A DNA stretch of 64,000 nucleotides from Pseudopedobacter saltans DSM 12145 (GTDB taxonomy: Bacteria; Bacteroidota; Bacteroidia; Sphingobacteriales; Sphingobacteriaceae), in NCBI RefSeq assembly GCF_000190735.1, contig NC_015177.1, positions 310,001 through 374,000 of the forward strand, read 5' to 3'. Of this stretch, positions 53,322 to 62,177 are shown piece after piece. A model generated the notes under the pieces. The model did not search any database. It was not told where the DNA came from and was given only the letters and a program-made list of their open reading frames with translations. Position 1 is the stretch's first letter. Every line of letters starts with the position of its first letter. The position numbers and the translations under genes were made by a program.

Positions 53322-56138
53322 ATGAATAAAACTGCGTTAAAGGCGATTCTAATATGTTTGGGTTTGGGAAGTACTTTCGTCTCTCAAGCTCAGCAATCAA
53401 AAAATGTCTTGTGGTATAAACAACCTGCAAAAGAATGGACAGAAGCTTTGCCTATTGGAAATGGTAAAATCGGAGCCATGATTTTTGGAGGTGTGGCACA
53501 AGACAGAATCCAGTTTAACGAAGAAACCTTATGGACCGGAAGTCCGCGAAACTATAATAAACCAGATGCTTATAAATATCTCCCGCAGATTAGAACACTT
53601 TTGCAGCAAGGTAAGCAGCGCGAAGCTGAAGCTTTGGCTATGCAGGAGTTTATGGGATTGAAAAGCGAAGCAGGAGATAAGGAAGCATGGTTGAAAGAAA
53701 TAGAGAAAACGAGGCTGAACCCGAAAGGGCCGGCCGCTGCTAGTTTTAATGATAAAGCATGGAAAGGCTTTTACGTACCGACTTATGAAGGCTGGGAAAC
53801 TTTGGGTTTAGAAGGTCTGGATGGTGCGTTATGGTTTAGAACGCAGTTTACTCTGCCTGCTAATTGGAAAGGTCAGGATTTAATACTGGACTTAAATAAA
53901 ATCAGACAGGTAGATTATACCTATATAAACGGGCATTTGGTTGGTCATTCAGAAGGGGACGACGTAAAAAGAAATTACACTATTCCGGCTAAATATCTAA
54001 AGCCTGGAAAAAATATGGTTGCTGTTCAGGTAATCAATTTTATTGATAAAGGTGGTATTTCAGGATATAAAGATACCACCCAACATATAGGAGTGTTTCC
54101 AAAAGGGAAATCTGTAAAAGAAGGAATTTCTTTAAACGGAAACTGGAAGTACTGGGTTCAGGATGATAATCCTCCGGCTCCTGCGGTTTATCAGGCAAGT
54201 TATCAGCCTTTTGGTGATATTTATCTGAACTTTAAACATCAGGAATATACAAACTATAAACGCGAACTGGATTTGAATTCCGCTCTGGCTAAAACATCTT
54301 ATAGCCATAAAGGAACAAATTATACAAGAACGTATTTTGTAAATGCTCCTCAAAATACTTTGGTGATTCATCTGGAAGCTAATCAGCCGAAAAATGTAAC
54401 TTTTACAGCATCTTTTGATTCTCCGCATTCACAAAAAAGCATTCGTAAAATAGATGATCGCACTATTGCTTTGGATGTAAAAGTTAAATACGGAGCACTG
54501 TTTGGCGAAAGTATTCTGCATTTAAAAAATAAGAATGGAAAGATAAGTGTTAAAAATAATCAGCTGGTTGTAGAAGGTGCAGATGAAGCGACTTTAATGC
54601 TATTTGCCGCAACTAATTTTGTGAATTTTCACGACGTTTCCGGAAAGCCATCTGTTAAAAATCAACAGACTTTAGCATCTGCTAAAAATCTGGATTATCA
54701 GACTTTAAAACAAAACCATCTACAGGATTATACAAGTTTATACAATCGTTTCAGTTTAAGTTTTGGAGGAAATTCCAGAGAGGATTTACCGACAGATGAA
54801 CGCATTCGGGAATTTTCAAAAACAGCTAATGATCCCGCTTTATTGGCTTTGTATGCTCAATACGGACGCTATTTATTGATCTCATCATCCAGAGCCAATA
54901 CACAGCCAGCTAATTTGCAGGGTATCTGGAATCATCTGTTGGCGCCTTCATGGGGAAGTAAATACACCACAAATATTAATGTGGAAATGAATTACTGGCT
55001 GTCGGAAATGCTGAACCTTTCCGATTTACACCAGCCACTCTTTGGGATGATAGAAGATTTATCCAAAAGTGGAGCCGAAACAGCTAAAAACTATTATAAT
55101 CTTCCGGGCTGGGTTCTACACCACAATACGGATATCTGGCGCGGAGCTGCACCAATAAATAATTCCAATCATGGAATTTGGCCAACGGGAGGTGCATGGT
55201 TAACAACACATCTTTTAGAACATTATGCTTTTACAAAAGACCAAGCTTTTCTGAAAAAGTATTATCCGATTATCAAAAATTCGGTACTATTCTATAAAGA
55301 CTTTTTAGTTGTAGATCCAATAAGCGGATGTTTGATTAGCACTCCGTCGAACTCGCCTGAGCATGGCGGTTTGGTTGCAGGTCCAACCATGGATCATCAA
55401 ATCATCAGGGCTTTATTTGATGGTTTTGTAAATGTGAGTGCGGCTTTAGGTTTAGATGAGGATTTGAGAAAGGAAATCCAAACTAAAAAACAACAAATTT
55501 TACCAAATAAAATTGGTAAGTATGGGCAGTTACAGGAGTGGATGGTTGATGTAGATGATAGAAACGATAAGCATCGTCACGTTTCTCATTTGTGGGCATT
55601 GCATCCTGGAAATGAGATCAATTGGGAAACGACTCCTGATTTATTGGAAGCTACCAAACAAACTTTAAAGTTTAGAGGTGATGATGGAACCGGATGGAGC
55701 CTGGCGTGGAAAATCAATTTCTGGGCGAGGTTGAGAGACGGTGAGCATACTTACAAAATGATGCAGATGTTGTTGGCACCGGCTGGAAAAAGTGGTGGAT
55801 CTTATCCAAATCTGTTTGACGCACATCCGCCTTTTCAAATAGACGGTAACTTTGGTGGAGCGGCGGGCATTGCAGAAATGTTGGTGCAAAGTCATACTTC
55901 TTTTATAGAAATTTTACCCGCTTTGCCTCGAGCTTTACAAACTGGCGAAGTTAAAGGGCTGAAAGCAAGAGGTGGTTTTGAGCTGGATTTCTCGTGGTCA
56001 AAAGGCAAGTTGCAAAAGTTAACGGTTAAATCTTTGGCAGGAGGAAATTGCCGTTTGAAAGTTGGAACTTTAGAGAAGGACTTTAAAACTGAAAAAGGAA
56101 AAGTTTATACTTTTGACGGTGGTTTGCAGAAGTTGTAA
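53322..56138 (+). CDS. Glycoside hydrolase family 95 with an inserted jelly-roll domain
   Basis: A 938-residue secreted enzyme (signal peptide ending near SQAQQ, residue 25) one base after the GH28 stop. GH95 enzymes are alpha-L-fucosidases or alpha-L-galactosidases. The N-terminal domain (WTEALPIGNGKIGAMIFGG, FNEETLWTGSPRNY) is split at about residue 112 by about 180 residues with a beta-sandwich pattern (AWKGFYVPTYEGWETL, TYINGHLVGHSEGDD) and resumes at YQPFGDIYLNFKHQEYTNY. The catalytic half is intact: NINVEMNYWLSEML, HHNTDIWRGAAP, STPSNSPEHGG and DGNFGGAAGIAEMLVQSH. The substrate is probably a fucose- or L-galactose-bearing pectin side chain (inference). Confidence 0.9.
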   Translation: MNKTALKAILICLGLGSTFVSQAQQSKNVLWYKQPAKEWTEALPIGNGKIGAMIFGGVAQDRIQFNEETLWTGSPRNYNKPDAYKYLPQIRTLLQQGKQREAEALAMQEFMGLKSEAGDKEAWLKEIEKTRLNPKGPAAASFNDKAWKGFYVPTYEGWETLGLEGLDGALWFRTQFTLPANWKGQDLILDLNKIRQVDYTYINGHLVGHSEGDDVKRNYTIPAKYLKPGKNMVAVQVINFIDKGGISGYKDTTQHIGVFPKGKSVKEGISLNGNWKYWVQDDNPPAPAVYQASYQPFGDIYLNFKHQEYTNYKRELDLNSALAKTSYSHKGTNYTRTYFVNAPQNTLVIHLEANQPKNVTFTASFDSPHSQKSIRKIDDRTIALDVKVKYGALFGESILHLKNKNGKISVKNNQLVVEGADEATLMLFAATNFVNFHDVSGKPSVKNQQTLASAKNLDYQTLKQNHLQDYTSLYNRFSLSFGGNSREDLPTDERIREFSKTANDPALLALYAQYGRYLLISSSRANTQPANLQGIWNHLLAPSWGSKYTTNINVEMNYWLSEMLNLSDLHQPLFGMIEDLSKSGAETAKNYYNLPGWVLHHNTDIWRGAAPINNSNHGIWPTGGAWLTTHLLEHYAFTKDQAFLKKYYPIIKNSVLFYKDFLVVDPISGCLISTPSNSPEHGGLVAGPTMDHQIIRALFDGFVNVSAALGLDEDLRKEIQTKKQQILPNKIGKYGQLQEWMVDVDDRNDKHRHVSHLWALHPGNEINWETTPDLLEATKQTLKFRGDDGTGWSLAWKINFWARLRDGEHTYKMMQMLLAPAGKSGGSYPNLFDAHPPFQIDGNFGGAAGIAEMLVQSHTSFIEILPALPRALQTGEVKGLKARGGFELDFSWSKGKLQKLTVKSLAGGNCRLKVGTLEKDFKTEKGKVYTFDGGLQKL

Positions 56139-56513
56139 TATCAAATGAGGGGTAAAGTCTATTCATCGAGAAATTAATATGGACGACGTTACAGTTAGAG
56201 ATTGCTTCGTTCCTCGCAATGACTTTCGATTTTTGTCATTGCGAGGAACGAAGTAATCTTATTATTAGTGCTTTAATTAAAATATTAATGGTAGTCCCCA
56301 ATGCTTTCGGGAAATGATTATTGCAAAAGATTTGATATGAAACTTTCCAGGTATCGCCTGGTAAATTGAGTTATAGTCGTTACACTGAATATTATTCGTT
56401 TGTTTCTTGATTTAATAGACATATCATATTAAGCCTCGTAACAAACCAGAACAATTAAAAGCGAAGACAATTTAAAGAACATAAGGTTTTTGAATTTTTA
56501 CTTTATATAGAAA
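56139..56513. other. Intergenic region between GH95 and GH2 holding an inverted repeat pair
   Basis: 375 bases. The only clear structure is the 25-bp inverted repeat pair at 56199-56259, listed separately. The rest is AT-rich and should include the promoter of the GH2 gene. No clear -7/-33 pair was chosen. Confidence 0.5.
56199..56259. repeat. 25-bp inverted repeat pair (REP-like, GTCATTGCGAGGAACGAAG family)
   Basis: Arms at 56199-56223 and 56235-56259 are complementary except for one G:U pair, around an 11-base loop. GTCATTGCGAGGAACGAAGC-type units are common between genes in Bacteroidota genomes. In RNA it would form a strong hairpin after the GH95 transcript. Confidence 0.85.
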
Positions 56514-59500
56514 ATGAATTTATTGAGAAGCGGATTAACAAGCATATTTTTATTAATTTCTTTTTACTTATCTAATGCAACAGAGATAAGGAAATCCATT
56601 TCCTTAAATAATGAGTGGAGAACTGTTGCTGATGATTTTGATAAAGAAAAATACAACGACTTTAATCAGGCATCATTTAATGACAAAGATTGGAAGAAAG
56701 TAAACGTTCCGCATAATTGGGATAAATACGCAGGATACAGAAGGCTTTTGCATGGTAACAGACATGGTTATGCCTGGTATAGGAAAACGTTCAAAATAGA
56801 AGATCAACCAAACACCAATAAAAAATATTTCCTGTTTTTTGAGGGAGTAGGATCTTACGCCACGGTATGGTTAAACGGTAAACAGGTAGGTTATCATGCC
56901 GGTGGCAGAACAACTTTTACTTTGGATATTTCAAAGGAAATTTTGTTGAATAATCAGGAGAATATTTTGGCTGTAAGGGCCGATCATCCGGCCGAGATCA
57001 GAGATTTGCCTTGGGTAGATGGTGGATGTTCATCGGAAAGAGGTTTTTCTGAAGGATCACAACCAATGGGTATTTTTCGTCCTGTCCAATTAATCGTAAC
57101 CAACGATGTAAAGGTTGAGCCTTTTGGTGTGCATATCTGGAACGATGACCAGATTTCTGAAAAAGAAGCCACCTTACATCTGACTACGGAAATTAAAAAT
57201 TATGGATCGAAATCGAAAAAAGTAACGATCAGGCAGAGCTTTTTAGATGCCAAAGGAAATTCGGTATTTCAACTAAATCATGCACAGAATTTAAAAGGAT
57301 TACAGCAACTTGTCGTTAAACAACAGTCTCCTAAAATAGCGAATCCTATTTTATGGGATTTGGAAAATCCATATCTGTATACCTTAAAAACCCAGATTTT
57401 GGAAAATAATCAGGTGATAGATGAGATAAAAACACCTTACGGAATTAGATGGGTAAGCTGGCCTCTAGGATTGACTCCGAATGGAGGAAAAACCTTTATG
57501 CTGAATGGGAAAACTGTATTCCTGAACGGAATTGCAGAGTACGAACATTTAATAGGAAATTCTCACGCATTTTCTGACGAACAGGTTTATTCGAGAGCTT
57601 CTCAAATGAAATCAGCAGGTTTTAATTCTTTTAGAGAAGGGCACCAGCCACATAATTTGCGCTACCAGGAATTTTGGGATGCCAATGGCGTTTTATTATG
57701 GACCCAGTTATCGGCACATATATGGTTCGATAATCCAGCGTTTAAAAAGAATTTTAAAAGTCTTTTAATAGATTGGGTGAAGGAAAGAAGAAACAGTCCA
57801 TCAGTTATTTTATGGGGATTACAGAATGAAAGCACTATTCCGGAAGATTTTGCCAGAGAATGTACCGAACTGATCAGAAGTCTGGATCCAACGGCTTCTA
57901 AACAGCGTTTAGTAACTACCTGTAACGGTGGAAAAGGAACAGACTGGGACGTTCCGCAAAACTGGACGGGAACTTACGGAGGTTTGCCTGCTGCCTATGG
58001 CGAAGATTTGAAACGTCAGGTTTTAGTGGGAGAATATGGTGCGTGGAGAACTTTAGATTTACATTCCGAAGGTCCGCATTTACCAAATGTACAGGATTAT
58101 AACGAAGACCGTTTTACACATATCATGGAAACCAAGGTGCGTTTGGCTGATTCGGTGAAAAATGAAGTAGCCGGCCATTATTTCTGGTTGTGGACATCTC
58201 ACGATAATCCGGGACGTGTACAAGGCGGCGAGGGTTTACGCGAGTTGGATAGAGTTGGTCCTGTAAACTATAAAGGTTTATTAACACCCTGGGAAGAACC
58301 GACTGATGCATTGTATATGTTTAAAGCAAACTTTGCATCCAAACAAAAGGAACCCATGCTTTATATAGCATCACATACCTGGCCAGAGCGTTGGAACAGT
58401 GCCGGGGTAAAGAATAATATCAATATTTATTCAAATTGTGATGAAGTAGCATTGATGAATGATATTGACGGACCGGTTTTAGCCAGACAAAAAAATCCGG
58501 GTTTGGGAAAGCATTTCGTATTTAATAACGTGTTTATAAAATACAATGTACTTTATGCGGTTGGCTATGTTGAAGGGAAAGCTGTAGCCAAAGATGTGCT
58601 TGTATTAAACAATCTGACGCGATCTCCGAATTTCGAAGCGCTTTATGCTTTTGAGGACAGCGGACTGATTAAACCCACAACAGGTTTGAATTATATCTAT
58701 AGATATAATTGCGGTGGCGGAGATTATACCGATCAGTTCGGAAATGTATGGCTGGCCGATAGAAGAAAAACAACTTCTAATGCCTATGGATTTTCTTCCT
58801 GGACAAATGCTTTTCCGGGAATTCCAACTTTCTTTGCCAGTCAGCGAAGAACTTTCGACCCAATTTCGAATACCAGAGATTGGGGATTATTTCAGGAATT
58901 CCGATATGGAAGAGACGAATTGAAATTTGAATTTGAGGTTCCTGATGGAGAATATCAGGTTGAATTGTTTTTTATAGAACCCTGGTTGGGAACAGGTGGT
59001 GGTACAGATGCCTCTAAATGGAGACTGTTTGACATTGCTGTAAACGATGAAATAAAAATAAAAAATCTGGATATATGGAAAGAAGCTCGCCATGATCAGG
59101 TTTTAAAGAAAGTTATTTCAGCAAAATCGAAAGATGGAAAACTTATGATTCATTTTCCAAATGTCAAAGCCGGACAAGCATTGATTTCGGCTATTGCTAT
59201 TGCTACCAAAGATCAATCTGTTATTAAGGCAAGATCTGTTTTTAGCGAGTTTGTGGAAGAGAACAATCAGATTGTACTGAAAAAATGGGCAGACATAGGG
59301 AACAAGTACAGTGTAGATAGAAGCTTCTCTACGTTAACTCCGGCATTATTTGGAAGTGAATATTTAGTAAATACAGCTATAAAAGAAAATGTCAGCCTAA
59401 AACTGAAAGAAAAAACAACGGTTTATCTGGCGATTAAAAAGACTCCTTTTAAGGCTTATGTTCCTCAAGGTTTTGATGACACCAAAGAATCGTTTAAAAA

Positions 59501-60026
59501 CAATATAGGAGAACAGTTTAATGTTTATGTAAAACGGGCAGAAAAAGGTGAAGTACTGAATTTTGAAAAACTTGATTTTCCAAATTATATACTTTTCTTT
59601 AATGAAATAAACGGGTTACAACCAGCATACGATTTAAAAACGGCAACCACCTATAAGGCCAATACTTTAAAGCAAGGGGATGGAATTGAAAAAATAGATT
59701 TTTTAAAACAAGACAGGCTGATTTTTAGAAAAGATAATGCTGTTATAGAATTTGAGATAAAAGTTGGTGTGGCAGACGTTTATTCGCTGACTTTTAAATA
59801 TCATAATCCATTTAAAGAAGTTAAAACCGCCAGTGTTGAAGTAGTGACTTTGGACGGAATGGTTTTAATGCCGGCGGAACTCATTCAGTTGGATCCAACG
59901 AGAGAAGGAAAGTGGAATTATTTCAATACCAATACCGGAACTATGATCAATGCAGGGACTTACAAAGTTCGTTTAAAAGCTATTGATGCAAAGGATGTTT
60001 ATGTGGATGGTTTGGATGTTCAGTAG
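56514..60026 (+). CDS. Glycoside hydrolase family 2 with malectin-like domain
   Basis: A 1170-residue secreted GH2 enzyme (signal peptide ending near YLSNATE, residue 23) of the beta-galactosidase/beta-glucuronidase type. The order is a sugar-binding jelly roll (about 30-190), an immunoglobulin-like domain (about 190-310) and a TIM barrel (about 310-600). The acid/base is Glu439 (WGLQNES) and the nucleophile is Glu507 (VGEYGAW). A malectin-like region (YNCGGGDYTDQFGNVWLADR) begins at about residue 725. The C-terminal ~230 residues are beta-rich and unassigned. The combination is typical of polysaccharide-use loci. The exact sugar is not decided. Confidence 0.92.
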   Translation: MNLLRSGLTSIFLLISFYLSNATEIRKSISLNNEWRTVADDFDKEKYNDFNQASFNDKDWKKVNVPHNWDKYAGYRRLLHGNRHGYAWYRKTFKIEDQPNTNKKYFLFFEGVGSYATVWLNGKQVGYHAGGRTTFTLDISKEILLNNQENILAVRADHPAEIRDLPWVDGGCSSERGFSEGSQPMGIFRPVQLIVTNDVKVEPFGVHIWNDDQISEKEATLHLTTEIKNYGSKSKKVTIRQSFLDAKGNSVFQLNHAQNLKGLQQLVVKQQSPKIANPILWDLENPYLYTLKTQILENNQVIDEIKTPYGIRWVSWPLGLTPNGGKTFMLNGKTVFLNGIAEYEHLIGNSHAFSDEQVYSRASQMKSAGFNSFREGHQPHNLRYQEFWDANGVLLWTQLSAHIWFDNPAFKKNFKSLLIDWVKERRNSPSVILWGLQNESTIPEDFARECTELIRSLDPTASKQRLVTTCNGGKGTDWDVPQNWTGTYGGLPAAYGEDLKRQVLVGEYGAWRTLDLHSEGPHLPNVQDYNEDRFTHIMETKVRLADSVKNEVAGHYFWLWTSHDNPGRVQGGEGLRELDRVGPVNYKGLLTPWEEPTDALYMFKANFASKQKEPMLYIASHTWPERWNSAGVKNNINIYSNCDEVALMNDIDGPVLARQKNPGLGKHFVFNNVFIKYNVLYAVGYVEGKAVAKDVLVLNNLTRSPNFEALYAFEDSGLIKPTTGLNYIYRYNCGGGDYTDQFGNVWLADRRKTTSNAYGFSSWTNAFPGIPTFFASQRRTFDPISNTRDWGLFQEFRYGRDELKFEFEVPDGEYQVELFFIEPWLGTGGGTDASKWRLFDIAVNDEIKIKNLDIWKEARHDQVLKKVISAKSKDGKLMIHFPNVKAGQALISAIAIATKDQSVIKARSVFSEFVEENNQIVLKKWADIGNKYSVDRSFSTLTPALFGSEYLVNTAIKENVSLKLKEKTTVYLAIKKTPFKAYVPQGFDDTKESFKNNIGEQFNVYVKRAEKGEVLNFEKLDFPNYILFFNEINGLQPAYDLKTATTYKANTLKQGDGIEKIDFLKQDRLIFRKDNAVIEFEIKVGVADVYSLTFKYHNPFKEVKTASVEVVTLDGMVLMPAELIQLDPTREGKWNYFNTNTGTMINAGTYKVRLKAIDAKDVYVDGLDVQ

Positions 60027-60094
60027 TTTTCGTAGTATCTGGTAGTTAGTATGAAGTAGATGTCCGAAGTCGGGAGACCGAAGTTTAGTTGAAT

Positions 60095-60180
60095 AACCAC
60101 AAAGTGCGCAAAGTGTACAAAGTGCAGAGTAAAAGAACTTCGTGTACTTTGTGAAAATTTTAGTGTTCTTTGCGGTTTTT
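60095..60180. repeat. Intergenic repeat with 9-bp tandem units
   Basis: The units CACAAAGTG, CGCAAAGTG and TACAAAGTG follow each other at 60098-60124. Complementary segments (TGTACTTTGTG, TTCTTTGCGG) at about 60143-60175 allow a weak hairpin. It lies between the convergent GH2 and AraC genes and could end both transcripts. Confidence 0.6.
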
Positions 60181-60211
60181 CAACATTAGAAACTAAACAT
60201 TTAAAATTCCA

Positions 60212-61087
60212 TCAGTTTCTATTCAGGTATTTCTTTTTATAATCTAACGGAGTCATTCCGGTAACCTTTTTAAAATGTCTGTAGAAATTAGATACATTGT
60301 TGAAACCACATTCGAAACAAATAACTTCCGTAGGGAGTTTATTTTCAACCAATAAGCGACAAGCGTGACTTATGCGTATTTCGATTAAGAAATCGTAATA
60401 AGTCTTTTTAGTCATCATTTTAAAATAACGGCAAAAAGATGTAACGCTAAGGTTAGATATATTGGCGATCTCTTCTAATGATATATCCTTTTTGTAATGA
60501 GTATGAGTGTAGTTGAATACATTATTAAGACGAATAGTATCCGCTTCGTTGGATTGATGAAAGGCACTTTGGGTTTTTACGATCGTGTCACATTCTTCAC
60601 TTTTGGCCAACACCTTTAATATTTTTAGTAATACAATTACTCTATCTAAACCATCAGCCTCAACACATTCTCGCATTAGAGTCGCTATTTCCCGGTGAGT
60701 TTCACCGTTAATCTTTAAGCCATTTTTAGCTTTCTCATACAGTTTCGGTATAAGATATGCTTCGGGTAAGCTTAAAAATGCTTTACCTAAACAATCTGGT
60801 AGGAACTGAATGACTATTGCCTCAATTTCATAATCAGGATTGTTTTGATAATACTCTTCTTTACATCGCCATGCATGAGAAAGATTCTCACCAACTAAAA
60901 TAATTTCGCCAGGGTAAAAATTGCTGATATTATCACCTATGAATCTTACTCCTTCTCCGCGGATCGTATAGTGTAATTCCAATTCGGCATGATAGTGCCA
61001 TATGTTTCCGAAGTTCGGCATGATGTCGTGTCTTACAGAAAATGAGCTTTCTAGTTTGACAGGGACTTTTCGGAATAAAGGTTTCAT
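60212..61087 (-). CDS. AraC-family transcriptional regulator with cupin sensor domain
   Basis: A 291-residue regulator. The N-terminal cupin (about 1-120, with WHYHAELELHYTIRGEGVRF and NFYPGEIILVGENLSHAW) senses a small ligand. The C-terminal two-HTH DNA-binding domain (about 185-288) has ISLEEIANISNLSVTSFCRYF and EVICFECGFNNVSNFYRHFKKV, with TPLDYKKKYL at the end. It is divergent from the DUF3826-SusC pair (156-bp gap) and convergent with GH2, so it is the likely activator of the SusC part and perhaps of the glycosidase genes. Confidence 0.93.
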   Translation of the reverse strand: MKPLFRKVPVKLESSFSVRHDIMPNFGNIWHYHAELELHYTIRGEGVRFIGDNISNFYPGEIILVGENLSHAWRCKEEYYQNNPDYEIEAIVIQFLPDCLGKAFLSLPEAYLIPKLYEKAKNGLKINGETHREIATLMRECVEADGLDRVIVLLKILKVLAKSEECDTIVKTQSAFHQSNEADTIRLNNVFNYTHTHYKKDISLEEIANISNLSVTSFCRYFKMMTKKTYYDFLIEIRISHACRLLVENKLPTEVICFECGFNNVSNFYRHFKKVTGMTPLDYKKKYLNRN

Positions 61088-61242
61088 ATAAGATTTTTAT
61101 TAACTGTCTGAATCCAATATAAGATAAGCGACTAATATACAAAAAATATATAATGATAATATAGTATAAATAAAGGGTAATAACTAATAAAAATTCTCTC
61201 ATTCATTTCAGGAGCTTTGATATAACATATTATTTAAATATT

Positions 61243-61920
61243 ATGAGCCTGTTAATAAAAAGAATATTAAGTGTTATCGTTCTGATTTTTTCTTTACAAG
61301 TTGCTTCTGCACAAAAAACAAAAGATCAACAAAATGAAGATTACACAAAAGTTATCACTCAAAGAGCCGGTAAAATTATCGACGATTTAAATATTACAGA
61401 CTCAGCTAAATACTATAAAGTTAGAACTATCGTTGTTCAGCAATACCGGGATTTAAATACTCACCACGAAGTTAAGGCTCAGAATATTAAACTTATTAAA
61501 GAGAAGTACAGTTCGCAAAAAGAGTTAAGAGATTCTAAAGTCAAAGAGTACGAGGATAAGGAGAATAAGAAGCTAAGAAAAATTCATAAACACTACATTG
61601 CTAAATTGTCCAGACAAGTTAATGATGGACAGTTAGAGAAAGTGAAAAATGGTATGACCTATGGCGTTTTACCTATTACTATCAAAGCCTACAATGAAAT
61701 GTTACCCCAACTAACCGAAGAGCAAAAGGCAACAATATTAAAGTATTTGACAGAAGCGAGAGAGCTGGCTATGGATGAACCAGGATCAAAAGAAAAACAC
61801 CATATGTTTGGAAAATATAAGGGCAAAATTAATAACTATTTATCCGGACAGGGAATTGATATGAATAAGGCGGGTAAAGAGTGGCAAGAGAGGATTAGGG
61901 CCAATGCCGGGAAAAAATAA
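61243..61920 (+). CDS. DUF3826 domain secreted protein
   Basis: A 225-residue protein with a signal peptide (ending near VASAQKT, residue 24). The mature part is helical and strongly charged (KVRTIVVQQYRDLNTHHEVK, EYEDKENKKLRKIHKHY, PQLTEEQKATILKYLTEAREL), the DUF3826 pattern. This family is restricted to polysaccharide-degradation loci of Bacteroidota and related groups and has no known biochemical function. A terminator follows before the SusC gene. Confidence 0.87.
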   Translation: MSLLIKRILSVIVLIFSLQVASAQKTKDQQNEDYTKVITQRAGKIIDDLNITDSAKYYKVRTIVVQQYRDLNTHHEVKAQNIKLIKEKYSSQKELRDSKVKEYEDKENKKLRKIHKHYIAKLSRQVNDGQLEKVKNGMTYGVLPITIKAYNEMLPQLTEEQKATILKYLTEARELAMDEPGSKEKHHMFGKYKGKINNYLSGQGIDMNKAGKEWQERIRANAGKK

Positions 61921-61977
61921 ATAAACGATTTCTGTAGCTCTATTCACATATATAGGAGAGTTACAGGAATGTTCTTC

Positions 61978-62001
61978 AGTCAATTTAAATTGACTTTTTA
62001 T
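61978..62001 (+). terminator. Rho-independent terminator after the DUF3826 gene
   Basis: A perfect AGTCAATTTAAATTGACT palindrome (61978-61995) is followed by a T run. It lies 58 bases after the stop and separates this gene from the SusC gene. Confidence 0.8.
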
Positions 62002-62177
62002 AGATCAAACGGGGAAGGGAGCTACATAGTCCTGGCGCATAAGGCTATGTGATATCTGTTGGATTGATCTTTTTATTATAAGAATAAGCTAATGCAGTTT
62101 CAGATTACTACCTGTTTGGGCAGCTTTTGAACTGTTTGTTATATATAAACAAAACACCAATTGAATTAGAAAGGGTT

